Shown piece after piece: positions 44,240 to 53,643 of a stretch of DNA of 64,000 nucleotides; within the stretch, counting starts at the first letter, position 1; each line of letters begins with the position of its first letter. The position numbers were made by a program, and so were the translations under genes. This stretch comes from Megasphaera micronuciformis F0359 (GTDB lineage Bacteria; Bacillota; Negativicutes; Veillonellales; Megasphaeraceae). The notes below the pieces were generated by a model, which had not been told where the DNA came from, made no database searches, and saw only the letters and a list, made by a program, of their open reading frames with translations. The stretch covers positions 32,524-96,523 of the forward strand of contig NZ_GL538185.1 of assembly GCF_000165735.1 (NCBI RefSeq), in the 5' to 3' direction.

Positions 44240-45892
44240 TTATTTCATAACCGCACCCGTATTAGCCGATGTTACAAGGCGTGCATAACGAGAAAGGTAT
44301 CCGGTCTTTACCTTCGGTTCAGGCTGTTTCCACACCGCTTTACGAGCCGCCAACTCTTCATCAGGCACGCATAAGTCAAGTTTTCGTTCAGGAATATTAA
44401 TACTGATTTTATCGCCGTCTTTAATGAGTGCAATAGGGCCGCCTTCCATTGCTTCCGGCGAAATATGACCGATGCAGGCACCGCGACTGGCACCGCTGAA
44501 ACGTCCGTCCGTCAAAAGAGCTACCTTCAATCCCATGCCTGTAATAACCGCTGTAGGATTGAGCATTTCACGCATACCGGGTCCACCCTTCGGGCCTTCA
44601 TAACGAATAACAACGACATGACCTTCTTTAATTTCTCCGCCGATAATAGCTTCAATAGCCGCTTCTTCCGAGTCATAGCATTTAGCCGTACCTACATACA
44701 CGGAAAGTTCCGGATCGACGGCGCTTTCCTTAACGACAGATCCGTCAGGAGCCAAATTTCCCGTCAGTATAGCAATCCCGCCCTTATTCATATAAGCATT
44801 TTCTACGGTATGAATAACTTCCGGCCTCGTAATCTTAGCACCGGCAATGCGTTCTCCTACCGTGCCCGTTACGGTTACGGCATCGGTATGAATCAGGTCT
44901 AACTTTGTCAACTCCTTCATGACCGCCGAAATGCCGCCGGCCTCCCCCAAATCCTGCATATGATACGTACCCCCGGGACTGAGCTTTGTAATATAAGCCG
45001 CTTTTTTGCTGATTTCATCAAACAAAGACAGCGGCAATTCTACACCGGCTTCGTGTGCGATAGCCGGTAAATGTAAAACCGTATTGGTCGAACCGCCGAT
45101 AGCCATATCAACGGCAATAGCATTTTCAAACGCTTCGCGGGTCATAATATCGCGAGGTTTAATATCTTTTTTAACCATATCCAAAATAACCGAACCGGCC
45201 TGTTTGGCCAACATACGCCGAGCCCCGAAATAAGCGGCAGGGACAGTACCGTTTCCGGGCAATCCCAAACCTAATACTTCGGTCATACAATTCATCGTAT
45301 TGGCAGTAAAAAGACCCGAGCAAGAACCGCAGCCGGGACAGGCCGAATTTTCCATATGGTGAAGTTCCTCTTTCGTAATCTGTCCGGATTCGAATTTACC
45401 GGCCGCTTCAAACACTGTGCTGACACTGATATCCTGTCCTTCATAACGACCTGCCAACATAGGACCGCCACTGACCACTACGGTCGGAATATTAACACGA
45501 CCGGCTGCCATCAACATGCCGGGCACTATCTTATCACAGTTCGGGATCATGACCAAACCGTCAAAAGCATGACCGTTTGTAACGGCCTCAATGGAATCAC
45601 AAATAAGTTCACGACTGGCCAACGGATATCGCATACCCCCGTGACCCATTGCAATGCCGTCACAGATACCGATAGCCGGAAATTCAATAGGCGTGCCGCC
45701 GACTGCGGCAATTCCGAGTTTTACCGCTTCCGCAATTTGACGCAAATGAATGTGGCCGGGAATAATTTCATTAAATGCATTTACAACACCGATTAACGGT
45801 TTTTGCAAATCTTCATCCGTATATCCCATGGCATGGAAAAGAGCCCGATGTGCAGCTCTGGTACTGCCTTTTTTTACAATATCACTTCTCAT
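44240..45892 (-). CDS. ilvD: Dihydroxy-acid dehydratase
   Basis: Dehydrates 2,3-dihydroxy-isovalerate and -methylvalerate in valine and isoleucine synthesis using an Fe-S cluster. Normal 550-residue length. Cluster Cys in NCDKIVPGM and [10 protein letters not shown] are present, with [10 protein letters not shown] near the C-terminus. It stands alone between two terminators; no other ilv gene is nearby. Confidence 0.96.
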   Translation of the reverse strand: MRSDIVKKGSTRAAHRALFHAMGYTDEDLQKPLIGVVNAFNEIIPGHIHLRQIAEAVKLGIAAVGGTPIEFPAIGICDGIAMGHGGMRYPLASRELICDSIEAVTNGHAFDGLVMIPNCDKIVPGMLMAAGRVNIPTVVVSGGPMLAGRYEGQDISVSTVFEAAGKFESGQITKEELHHMENSACPGCGSCSGLFTANTMNCMTEVLGLGLPGNGTVPAAYFGARRMLAKQAGSVILDMVKKDIKPRDIMTREAFENAIAVDMAIGGSTNTVLHLPAIAHEAGVELPLSLFDEISKKAAYITKLSPGGTYHMQDLGEAGGISAVMKELTKLDLIHTDAVTVTGTVGERIAGAKITRPEVIHTVENAYMNKGGIAILTGNLAPDGSVVKESAVDPELSVYVGTAKCYDSEEAAIEAIIGGEIKEGHVVVIRYEGPKGGPGMREMLNPTAVITGMGLKVALLTDGRFSGASRGACIGHISPEAMEGGPIALIKDGDKISINIPERKLDLCVPDEELAARKAVWKQPEPKVKTGYLSRYARLVTSANTGAVMK

Positions 45893-45911
45893 ACTAAAAT
45901 CCCCCCTGAAT

Positions 45912-45953
45912 AAAAAAACTTCCGGTTTACGGGTTATGCCGCCGACCGGAAGC
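45912..45953 (-). terminator. Terminator of the universal stress protein gene
   Basis: CTTCCGGT pairs with ACCGGAAG around an 18-nt loop, with seven T following on the minus strand, directly upstream of ilvD. Confidence 0.8.
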
Positions 45954-45962
45954 GTAATAAAC

Positions 45963-46403
45963 TTATTTTACAACAATGACCGGAATCTTCGTATGTTCCA
46001 GTACATACGTGCTGACCGAACCTAAAGCTACACCGGCAAAGGTTCCCAGACCGCGTGAGCCCATGACAATGAGATTCGCGCCTACCCTTTCAGCAACATC
46101 CGTAATGACGGCACCCGGAGAGCCTACTTCAAAAAGTTCTTCCGTCGCAATTTCCGCAGGAATAGTTGCCTTGGCTTTATGCAAAATTTCTTCGCCTTTT
46201 TCACGAACTCGATCAGCTACGGCGCCGGCATCATAATTGCCGAAAAAACCGCTGATACGGGTAGCTGCCGATGTTAATGATGCTACATATAGAACGGAAA
46301 TGGTTCCGCCCGATAATTTTGCCAAAAAGGCTGCATGTTCTAACGCTAACTGAGAGTGCGTCGATCCGTCATAAGGAACGACAATTTTTTTATACACTTC
46401 CAT
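45963..46403 (-). CDS. Universal stress protein, UspA family
   Basis: A 146-residue single-domain Usp with the nucleotide-binding pattern: [16 protein letters not shown] at the N-terminus and [21 protein letters not shown] with the G-x2-G-x9-GS motif near the C-terminus. It probably binds ATP. It is cotranscribed with the small gene at 46424 (20-bp gap). Confidence 0.9.
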   Translation of the reverse strand: MEVYKKIVVPYDGSTHSQLALEHAAFLAKLSGGTISVLYVASLTSAATRISGFFGNYDAGAVADRVREKGEEILHKAKATIPAEIATEELFEVGSPGAVITDVAERVGANLIVMGSRGLGTFAGVALGSVSTYVLEHTKIPVIVVK

Positions 46404-46423
46404 GATTAAGACCCCTAACTGAT

Positions 46424-46732
46424 TTATACCTTTTTCGGTGTCGTCTTAATAACGACATTATTACCGTCTCTGACAACTTTCAACGACACTTCGCCGACGC
46501 CGTCTTTGTAGTAGGCTAATTTTATATCCAGAAGAAGCGCTCCTACCTGTTCTTGCAACTCCTTCGTAAAAAACTCTTTTCTCAATGAATTATGCTGTCG
46601 CCCTTGGGGAAGATTGGTCAAACCGACTTGAGGTTCATCCTCGACTCCTCCCGTTTCAAAGGTAAGCTCTTCTTTTACGCCTGCAAACATTTCATTAAGA
46701 GAACGGTTTTTAGGAATTTTATGCTTTGCCAC
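46424..46732 (-). CDS. Small conserved-looking protein of unknown function
   Basis: A 102-residue hydrophilic protein that I do not recognise. It has no signal peptide, membrane segment or cysteine. The C-terminal half looks alpha/beta (EVSLKVVRDGNNVVIKTTP). A good ribosome site (GGAGG) precedes the start. It sits 17 bp after the gene at 46749 and 20 bp before the usp gene. Confidence 0.65.
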   Translation of the reverse strand: MAKHKIPKNRSLNEMFAGVKEELTFETGGVEDEPQVGLTNLPQGRQHNSLRKEFFTKELQEQVGALLLDIKLAYYKDGVGEVSLKVVRDGNNVVIKTTPKKV

Positions 46733-46748
46733 TGCCTATACGCCTCCT

Positions 46749-47645
46749 TTATTTAGCGTTATCGGCCTTATCAGACGCTTCATGCATACTGTCCAAAGTA
46801 ATTTTATTAAAATCTTCAGGCGTAGAATAGGTTGCAATTTTCGTAAAACCTTGACGTAATCGACCGCGGTATGCTGCCGTCACCTTCCCGTCCTTATTTA
46901 CCTCGGCAATGTAAATTTCCTGCCCGTCTATACCCACAAGACGGAACCGACCGTTAGGTGAAATTTCTCGCCACGTTCCCGTATCACCTTCAAGCATATA
47001 GACAACGCCTGTACGCAAGTTATCGTAGAAGAACACATCGCTATCATAAAAGACGGCAATGCGACCGATATTTTCAGCTTGTACGGGAATTCTCCGCGTA
47101 TCATAATTGGCATCGGTCCGATAAATACGGAACTTATTTTCACCGACTTGAAGTTTCATGTATACGACATTGGTCGCCACCGAATACGCTACATCGACAA
47201 TCTTACTGTCTTCCGGGGCTTTTTCAATTTCCGTATCCAATTCACGATCCGGTGCTAAAGGATTGTACTGAGCCAAGTATACACCGTATTCTCCTGTACG
47301 CTCATCTCGTCCATATGTGGCGAAAATCGCCAAATCCCGATCGGGCAACCATTCGAAGAAAGACAGTTTGCGACCGTGCAAACTGATTTTTTGCGACTCT
47401 CCTTTTTTACCGGCTTGGTAAATCGTTACCGTATCACCTACGACGGTGGCCATAAACCGTTTATCAAAAGAATAGTATGCCTGCCCGTCCGGCTCGACGC
47501 CGAATCCCATGGCTTCCTGCTTATTCGTTCCGTCAATCTGATAGTCCGATGTAGCCGCAAAAAGAACGTTATCCAAATAATAGTATATGCCGGCTTGCAG
47601 GGCAAGACCGGCTGCAAAGGTAAGTACTACTTTTTTTAATTTCAT
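46749..47645 (-). CDS. Membrane-anchored beta-propeller-like protein of unknown function
   Basis: A 298-residue protein with an N-terminal hydrophobic anchor or signal (residues about 5-30) and a beta-rich extracytoplasmic part with repeated blade-like phrases (KRFMATVVGDTVTIYQAG, RDLAIFATYGRDE, RIAVFYDSDVFFYDNL). It is 9 bp downstream of the phosphodiester glycosidase gene and likely works on the same envelope polymer. Family not recognised. Confidence 0.65.
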   Translation of the reverse strand: MKLKKVVLTFAAGLALQAGIYYYLDNVLFAATSDYQIDGTNKQEAMGFGVEPDGQAYYSFDKRFMATVVGDTVTIYQAGKKGESQKISLHGRKLSFFEWLPDRDLAIFATYGRDERTGEYGVYLAQYNPLAPDRELDTEIEKAPEDSKIVDVAYSVATNVVYMKLQVGENKFRIYRTDANYDTRRIPVQAENIGRIAVFYDSDVFFYDNLRTGVVYMLEGDTGTWREISPNGRFRLVGIDGQEIYIAEVNKDGKVTAAYRGRLRQGFTKIATYSTPEDFNKITLDSMHEASDKADNAK

Positions 47646-47654
47646 ACGCCACTC

Positions 47655-48596
47655 CTACTTCACAATGAACGCCGTCGGAATCATGCGCTCACCCAGAAGG
47701 TCTGCCGGCTTGTTGACGACATTACCGTTCATATATAAGGTAGAACTCGAACCGCCGTCCAAGTTAGCCGCAATATAGGCGCCTTCTTCATACAAAATAT
47801 TTTGTACATCTCGCAACGTGGCTCCGATGGAGTAAGACGGCTGACGCCCGTCAATGACGAGGAATAAAACAGTACCGTCTTTCTTTTGTCCGATAGCCGT
47901 ACGCGGACCGACACCCCAACCGCCGTCACCGCTGGTAATCATGCGTTCACCGTTAACGATTAAGGCCGGACCGAAGGAGATACCTTCTTTCACATCCATG
48001 GAAATCAGCTCACCCTTGCTATAGTTACCGGCTATGAGGTTTCCGTCGTCTGTCAATCCGACAAATTCATTAACTTCGCCATCTGCCACATTTTGTCCTA
48101 AAATAAATTTCCCGTCGTGAATAATAAATCCGTACGGACTGCGCCCCGTACCGGTTCCGTTTGCATCATAAAAGCCGCCCGCATTAATGGCCGCTACGGC
48201 ACCGTTGCGCTTAGCAATACTGCTCGTCGTTTCACCTTTTTCATCAAGATTTTCCGCCGTCGCAATCTGCACCCGTTTCGGGTCGGGTATTTCCAATAAG
48301 AACCCCTTAAAGCGGCTGGAATCGATATTCTTCAGTTTTAAGGAAGAATCGGTACGTGCCGTAAACTTGAATAACTCCTGTTTCGGCGCCGTGCTGATTC
48401 CGCCTAAGATACGGTCTATTTCTTCCTGAGAAAACAACCAAGTAATATATTGCGGATGGCGACTTTTCAAAATTGCCCCTACAACAGTGCGTTTAATGTT
48501 GTCAAAGGGTCCGAAAAGGACGACAAAGGGTGACGACACTGCAAAAAAGAGTAATGTCACCAACAAAAATTTACCGATTTCTTTTGCTATCTTCAT
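47655..48596 (-). CDS. Phosphodiester glycosidase (NAGPA-domain) protein
   Basis: A 313-residue membrane-anchored protein: one N-terminal hydrophobic segment (about 10-30), then the NAGPA domain with AAINAGGFYDANG, GPRTAIGQKKDGT and ANLDGGSSSTLYMNG. The family cleaves GlcNAc-1-phosphodiester bonds; bacterial members are linked to exopolysaccharide and envelope glycopolymers. It neighbours a polysaccharide deacetylase gene. Confidence 0.88.
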   Translation of the reverse strand: MKIAKEIGKFLLVTLLFFAVSSPFVVLFGPFDNIKRTVVGAILKSRHPQYITWLFSQEEIDRILGGISTAPKQELFKFTARTDSSLKLKNIDSSRFKGFLLEIPDPKRVQIATAENLDEKGETTSSIAKRNGAVAAINAGGFYDANGTGTGRSPYGFIIHDGKFILGQNVADGEVNEFVGLTDDGNLIAGNYSKGELISMDVKEGISFGPALIVNGERMITSGDGGWGVGPRTAIGQKKDGTVLFLVIDGRQPSYSIGATLRDVQNILYEEGAYIAANLDGGSSSTLYMNGNVVNKPADLLGERMIPTAFIVK

Positions 48597-48626
48597 ATAT
48601 ACCCCAATCCCGTAAAGCTTGCACTT

Positions 48627-49433
48627 TTATCGGTCTTCGTATGCTTCGGTAGTAACCCGTTGCTTAAAGTTTTCTATATCTACAGCATTTCCGATCCAAA
48701 TACGCTTAAGTGCATACGGATTATCCCCGTATTTCACCCAACCGGGATTCATGGTAAACGCCAACTTGATACCGTTCTTCTTCATAGCTTTCTGCGATGC
48801 TTCGTCGTTAGAGCCGTAAGGATAGCAATAGTATTCATTCGTGATCCCCAATTGTTCCTTCAGCTCTTTCTGGCACATAGCCACTTCTCTATTGAGCACG
48901 TCTTCATTCATTTGTGCCAAACGTTCGTGGTGATATCCGTGCCCGGCAATGGTCATACCCGACGCTTGCATCTCCTTAATCTGATTCCATGATAAGCGAG
49001 TTCCCTGATCGGCATCATAGGTGGGAATAAAGACGGTACAGGCAAAGCCATATTCTTTCATAAGCGGCATTACGATAGAGTACGTATCGACATAGCCGTC
49101 ATCAAAAGTAATGACTACGGGCTTTTCCGGAACAGGCTTATTAAACATCACATATTCGTAAAGCTGATCCAATGTCAAAGGGTGGAATCCGTTATCCTTG
49201 AGAAACTTCATTTGCTCTCTCAGGTGTGATTCTTTTAATACCGCATCGTTATCCTCTATATCACCAATCATGTGGTACATAAGAACCGGAATCCCTTTTT
49301 CCGGAACGGCCATCTTCGTTTCAGCCTTTGTTGCTCCGTCCGAGGTCATCGAGTTCTCCTCTTTGGTCTTACCGCACCCGACTAAGACGACTACCGCTAG
49401 CAGTAAGCAAAGAATCAGTTTCCAACTACGCAT
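48627..49433 (-). CDS. Polysaccharide deacetylase lipoprotein
   Basis: A 268-residue carbohydrate esterase family 4 protein. The signal peptide ends in VVLVGC with lipidated Cys20. The NodB domain shows VLMYHMIG, the catalytic ITFDDGY and the metal site GHGYHHERL. It would remove acetyl groups from GlcNAc in an envelope glycan, anchored to the membrane. Confidence 0.92.
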   Translation of the reverse strand: MRSWKLILCLLLAVVVLVGCGKTKEENSMTSDGATKAETKMAVPEKGIPVLMYHMIGDIEDNDAVLKESHLREQMKFLKDNGFHPLTLDQLYEYVMFNKPVPEKPVVITFDDGYVDTYSIVMPLMKEYGFACTVFIPTYDADQGTRLSWNQIKEMQASGMTIAGHGYHHERLAQMNEDVLNREVAMCQKELKEQLGITNEYYCYPYGSNDEASQKAMKKNGIKLAFTMNPGWVKYGDNPYALKRIWIGNAVDIENFKQRVTTEAYEDR

Positions 49434-49477
49434 GACAGTCTCCTCCCGTTTTTACCGTCTTACAACGTTTCAGTCGC

Positions 49478-50452
49478 CTATTCTTCTTCAGAGGATAAGC
49501 TCACAAAAGGAATATCTTCCATCTTATCATCCAGAAAGAGGCGAATGTACCGTTCCGCATCATCGTATTTCGCTTTCTCCGCCTCTACCGAATGTGCCCG
49601 AACATCAGGTGTGAGTAAAAACTCGGGGCGCTCCAGCATTTCCAAAAACATGGTGCTCGGGTGCTCCGTTGTCAAGGTATCCAAAGCAACACTGCGAATA
49701 TGCCCGTCATCAACGGCATGATATAAAGCCGCCTCGTCAACGAGCCCGCCACTGCCGCAATTAACCAACATGGAACCCTTTTTCATGCGTTCCAACTGTT
49801 CTTCTTGAAACATGTTCTGCGTTGCCTCTTCAACCGGCAAGTGCAAGGTAATCAAGTCACTGGTCTTTAATAATTTATCAAAATCCACAGGCGTTACACC
49901 GTTGTCGAGCATGGTTTTCTCACTCACAAAGGGGTCGTATGCCTGTATGCCGCACCCGAAGGGGCGCAGACGTTCCGCTACCAGCTGTCCGATCCGACCG
50001 AAGCCGACAATCCCTATAAGGTTTGCCGATACACGATGTAACGGCCAAGGCACGGATCCGAACTGCCAACGGTTGTTATCACGTACATCATAGGCATATT
50101 CGGGAATTTGACGTAATAAAGCTAAAATCATGGCACATGCATGATCTGCCACATCTTCATCAAAATAATCATGAAGACACACGACCTTGATATTACGATC
50201 TTGTGCCGTCTGTAAGTCGATATGAGAAGTTTCCTCCCCCATTACGACAATAAGTTTTAAATCATCTGTTTCTTCCAGAACTCGGCCCGATACAGGCTCA
50301 TCGTCACAAATGAGTATATCCGTGCCGTCCAGTTGATCTATCAATTCATCTTCATCTTCAGCAGAGCAATATTCCACTTCGGCAATATCGCTCAACCGCT
50401 CTCCAAAATCATCTTCGTCTTGATGTCCTGTCAGAACGCTTATGTGATACAT
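49478..50452 (-). CDS. D-2-hydroxyacid dehydrogenase family protein
   Basis: A 324-residue NAD-dependent dehydrogenase with the Rossmann motif GIVGFGRIGQ, DLITLHLPV, the GSGGLVDEAAL segment and a late VRAHSVEAE around the catalytic His. The acidic N-terminus (EYCSAEDEDELIDQLDG) is unusual. Substrate unknown; the family includes phosphoglycerate and lactate dehydrogenases. First gene before the envelope set, 44 bp upstream of the deacetylase. Confidence 0.85.
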   Translation of the reverse strand: MYHISVLTGHQDEDDFGERLSDIAEVEYCSAEDEDELIDQLDGTDILICDDEPVSGRVLEETDDLKLIVVMGEETSHIDLQTAQDRNIKVVCLHDYFDEDVADHACAMILALLRQIPEYAYDVRDNNRWQFGSVPWPLHRVSANLIGIVGFGRIGQLVAERLRPFGCGIQAYDPFVSEKTMLDNGVTPVDFDKLLKTSDLITLHLPVEEATQNMFQEEQLERMKKGSMLVNCGSGGLVDEAALYHAVDDGHIRSVALDTLTTEHPSTMFLEMLERPEFLLTPDVRAHSVEAEKAKYDDAERYIRLFLDDKMEDIPFVSLSSEEE

Positions 50453-50505
50453 ATCACTGCCCCTTTTCTCTAAAACCTGTTTTAAGATATAAACGTACAG
50501 TTAAA

Positions 50506-50534
50506 TATATAACATAAATACCGTGAAATATCAA
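50506..50534 (-). promoter_or_regulatory. Promoter of the dehydrogenase-deacetylase gene set
   Basis: On the minus strand TTGATA (50534-50529) and TATATA (50511-50506) are 17 bp apart, 54 bp before the start at 50452. The remaining part of this 270-bp gap shows no gene. Confidence 0.55.
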
Positions 50535-50692
50535 GGATAAGCCGCTTGACAAGGCTATCTGTCAATCATTTTGTTTTTAACGAAAGCCGGCTAAGTCGAG
50601 GTTTACTTTTATAGTATTTCTTTCTAAACAATATCATGGCAATTCTGTCTTTAACTTATATTTATATGTCTTTTTATCTTGATGACAAAGAA

Positions 50693-50726
50693 AAACACGG
50701 TCACCTATCGGCAACCGTGTTTATTA
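50693..50726 (-). terminator. Terminator of the small single-helix membrane protein gene
   Basis: AAACACGGT pairs with ACCGTGTTT around a 13-nt loop, with T residues following on the minus strand. It overlaps the stop codon at 50724. Confidence 0.85.
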
Positions 50727-51053
50727 TCCCAATTTTTTCAAGCGACAGACCATAACCGTATCCGTTTCTATCCGTTTCTCTTCCAAGACATCGACCGCAT
50801 AGGCTATGCCTTCATGAGATACGATGCGGCCTTCTCCGTATTCTCGCTTAAACCGTGCTTTTCGGTTCGGCTCGCTATCGGAAAAACCGCTGACTTCTAT
50901 ACGTAATGCCCCGTCGTCCTCTTTTACAAACTTCAACGCAAAGGGTGATTGATCCGTACGATTTTTCCGACCGACTGCATAAAAAGCAAGACAAATAATG
51001 ATGAATACGGCGGTCGATGCTGCCAAGACAGTCTCTGATGATACTAAAGACAT
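50724..51053 (-). CDS. Small single-span membrane protein of unknown function
   Basis: A 109-residue protein with one hydrophobic segment at about residues 8-27, then a cytoplasmic part of charged beta strands. Not recognised. ATG 51053 follows AAGGAGG by 8 nt; the ATG at 51071 precedes it without a site. It stands between two terminators. Confidence 0.65.
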   Translation of the reverse strand: MSLVSSETVLAASTAVFIIICLAFYAVGRKNRTDQSPFALKFVKEDDGALRIEVSGFSDSEPNRKARFKREYGEGRIVSHEGIAYAVDVLEEKRIETDTVMVCRLKKLG

Positions 51054-51078
51054 ATCACAGGCCTCCTTCATATATCTG

Positions 51079-51117
51079 AAAAAAGAGGAATCGAGTCATA
51101 CGATTCCTCTTTTTTTC
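51079..51117 (-). terminator. Terminator of the tRNA-Ser gene
   Basis: AAAAGAGGAATCG pairs with CGATTCCTCTTTT, loop of 7 nt, A/T runs on both sides, just after the tRNA. Confidence 0.88.
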
Positions 51118-51122
51118 TCTAC

Positions 51123-51211
51123 TGGCGGAAGGGGTGGGATTCGAACCCACGGTACCTTGCGGTATCACTAGTTTTCAAGACTAGCTCCTTAAACCACTCG
51201 GACACCCTTCC
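51123..51211 (-). tRNA. tRNA-Ser (anticodon TGA)
   Basis: An 89-nt class II tRNA with acceptor GGAAGGG/CCCTTCC, anticodon stem CTAGT/ACTAG with loop CTTGAAA, a long variable arm (GATACCGCAAGGTACC), T-loop TTCGAAT, discriminator G and encoded CCA. Confidence 0.95.
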
Positions 51212-51258
51212 GTAACGGAATAAGTATATCAAATTCCAAAGACGACAGTCAAGAATCC

Positions 51259-51831
51259 CTACACGGTAAGTAACCCGGCCATCCCCAATATAAGTCCCAA
51301 GACTCCCGAAGCGAAAAGAATTGTAATGACACCTATATGGCGCCGCACGGCGACCAGCGTCACAATAAGCAACACTAGCCCCCCCAAACTGAGATCGCTC
51401 CAGTGTACGGGTAATTCCTCTGTGTTCCATAGCGCCAGAAGAATAAAGTCGATGGATGCGGCACAAATAAGCCCCACTACAGCAGGTCTCAAGCCGTTTA
51501 GAGCACCTCGTACAGGACCGATATCACCGTACTTCAAGAAAATTTTAGCCAAGGTAATGCCGATACAAAGAGAGGGTACGACAAAGCCGACAGTTGCCGC
51601 TACACCACCGAAAATACCGGCCGTCTTCATACCTGCAAAGGTTGCCGCGTTGATGCCGATGGGGCCCGGCGTCATTTGCGAAATCGTAAAAATATCAACG
51701 AATTCACTCATAGTGAGCCAATGATACCCGTCCACAACGCCGGCCTGGATGAGCGGCATAGACGCATATCCGCCGCCGACACAAAAAACACTGACCTTAC
51801 AAAATTCCCAGAATAATAAGAGATATATCAT
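51259..51831 (-). CDS. Chromate transporter family protein, second half
   Basis: A 190-residue ChrA-domain membrane protein with five or six hydrophobic segments and the family motif GGGYASMPLIQ near the N-terminus and TPGPIGINAATF. Short ChrA proteins work as heteromeric pairs; the partner lies 11 bp upstream. Substrate in anaerobes is uncertain and need not be chromate. Confidence 0.88.
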   Translation of the reverse strand: MIYLLLFWEFCKVSVFCVGGGYASMPLIQAGVVDGYHWLTMSEFVDIFTISQMTPGPIGINAATFAGMKTAGIFGGVAATVGFVVPSLCIGITLAKIFLKYGDIGPVRGALNGLRPAVVGLICAASIDFILLALWNTEELPVHWSDLSLGGLVLLIVTLVAVRRHIGVITILFASGVLGLILGMAGLLTV

Positions 51832-51842
51832 CTGTCCGCTCC

Positions 51843-52424
51843 CTAATTATACTTCGCCGAACGCATAAACAAGAGACCTATGAGACCGTCCGTTAAAATA
51901 AGGTACATTATATTAATTTCAAAGACCACATTGGCTATAAAGGTGGCCAGGACAATAAAAATAGGCAAGATTAGTTTGCGCTTACACTGTTTTAAAAATA
52001 AATCAATGCCCACATTAACGATAAGTGCCGTCGCCCCGCACTGCATACCTCGCAAAACCAATTTAATATAATAATTCTGAATAAAAAACTCATAAAAAAC
52101 GGAAATAATCGACAAAATCAATAAAGGCGGCAATACAGTGGCCGTTGCAGCTACTAAAGATCCCATAAGACCGGCCATACGATAACCGAGAATGATTGCG
52201 GAATTAACGGCTACAACCCCCGGCATGGATTGGGCGATCGCTACAAGGTCCAGAGTCTCTTTTTCTGTCAACCAACCGAAATCATCAACATACTTTCCTC
52301 GTAAAAGGGGAATGATAACAAATCCCCCGCCTACAGTTACGGCACTGATAATAAATGTGGAACGAAACAGGTCCCAATAAAAAGCGGCCGTTCGTTCGGA
52401 CTTAGACAGTTTTATGTCGTTCAC
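51843..52424 (-). CDS. Chromate transporter family protein, first half
   Basis: A 193-residue ChrA-domain membrane protein with VTVGGGFVIIPLLRGKYV and the SMPGVVAVNSAI motif. GTG 52424 lies 8 nt after GGAGG; the frame also stays open to TTG 52445. It forms a two-gene unit with the gene at 51259. Confidence 0.87.
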   Translation of the reverse strand: MNDIKLSKSERTAAFYWDLFRSTFIISAVTVGGGFVIIPLLRGKYVDDFGWLTEKETLDLVAIAQSMPGVVAVNSAIILGYRMAGLMGSLVAATATVLPPLLILSIISVFYEFFIQNYYIKLVLRGMQCGATALIVNVGIDLFLKQCKRKLILPIFIVLATFIANVVFEINIMYLILTDGLIGLLFMRSAKYN

Positions 52425-52507
52425 AGCCTCTTCCTCCGAATCCAATCCTGTCGGTTCTCATATCCATATAACAGTATACACCCAAAAAAGCGGGACACAG
52501 TCCCGTC

Positions 52508-53617
52508 TTATGTTCTTTCATGTTTTTTCTGAAAATGCGGAGCATCTCCCCACTTCCCGAAACCTACCCTATCCCCCACCGAGGCAACACGGGCGGCAAT
52601 ACATTGGCGACACTGCGACGGCGTGTCGTCCACACACGGCTTGTTATCGTAAAGTAAATAGTCTTTGCGAAACTTCGGCAGGGTAATAATGGGCATAAGC
52701 ACATTGGCCCCCGCCTTTAACCCCATTTCTCTTCCCAAAGGATGCAAAGCTTGCAAGGCTGTTGTCGCCGCAATATTGCAGTCAGGTAAGAAAAGCCGGG
52801 TTACGGCAATCATAATCAATCCCAGCCGCAATCTCCGATTTCGTTCAGACTTTATATCAAGATCTTCGTTCACAGCATATTGTCCCAAAGGAGTCTCGCC
52901 ATGAATGACATACGGCCCCATGCCGATCATGTCAATATTTTCTTTTTTATAAAAGAGGATGTCATCAGCCAGATCTTCCACCGTCTGTCCCGGCAAGCCG
53001 ATCATAACGCCGGTTCCTACTTGATACCCTATGCGATCCAACGCCTTTAAACAATCGTACCGCTTCTGCCAACTGTGTAGCCCGTCATGAGGATGCAAGG
53101 TCTCATAAAGCTTACGGTTTGATGTCTCAATGCGCAATAAATAGCGATGGGCACCAGCTTCGAACCAACGACGATAGGTTTCTTCCGATTGCTCCCCCAC
53201 ACAGAGAGTGATGCCCAAGGCACCGTCGCCGATGGCCTTCACAGTACGAATCATGGCCTCTACATCATGAATAAACGCTTCGTCTTGTCGTTCTCCCGAT
53301 TGCAACGTAACGGATCCGTAACCGTTTTCATAAGCCCATTGTGCCATACTTTCTATATCTTTGAGAGCCGTCCGAAATCGCTTCACTTTCCCATTTTCTC
53401 GACGAATTCCGCAATATAGACAGTTTTTCATACATTGATTGGAGAACTCCATTAAGCCGCGATAATACACGATATTTCCTACGTGACGTACCTTCGTTTC
53501 ATAAGCGGCTCTATATAAGCTTTCCAAATCCTCCGCTTCCGTCAGGGAAAGTAAGCTGACTAAGTCGTCACGATTCATAGCTTCTCCGCGGCGGACTATA
53601 TTATGCAACGACTCCAT
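52508..53617 (-). CDS. hydE: [FeFe]-hydrogenase maturase HydE (radical SAM)
   Basis: HydE helps make the H-cluster diiron centre of [FeFe] hydrogenase. The 369-residue protein has the radical SAM motif CMKNCLYCG near residue 62, the family phrase GYGSVTLQSGE, GVMIGLPGQT, and a C-terminal Cys trio (CVDDTPSQCRQC) seen in part of the family. AGGGG lies 6 nt before ATG 53617; ATG 53578 also has a site. hydF and hydG are not in the window. It implies hydrogen-evolving fermentation. Confidence 0.9.
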   Translation of the reverse strand: MESLHNIVRRGEAMNRDDLVSLLSLTEAEDLESLYRAAYETKVRHVGNIVYYRGLMEFSNQCMKNCLYCGIRRENGKVKRFRTALKDIESMAQWAYENGYGSVTLQSGERQDEAFIHDVEAMIRTVKAIGDGALGITLCVGEQSEETYRRWFEAGAHRYLLRIETSNRKLYETLHPHDGLHSWQKRYDCLKALDRIGYQVGTGVMIGLPGQTVEDLADDILFYKKENIDMIGMGPYVIHGETPLGQYAVNEDLDIKSERNRRLRLGLIMIAVTRLFLPDCNIAATTALQALHPLGREMGLKAGANVLMPIITLPKFRKDYLLYDNKPCVDDTPSQCRQCIAARVASVGDRVGFGKWGDAPHFQKKHERT

Positions 53618-53643
53618 TCATATCCCCTCGTTCTGCCGAATCC

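Noticed and set aside
51119..51466. 115-codon minus-strand open frame
   Set aside because: It spans the tRNA-Ser gene and overlaps the chromate transporter gene in another frame.
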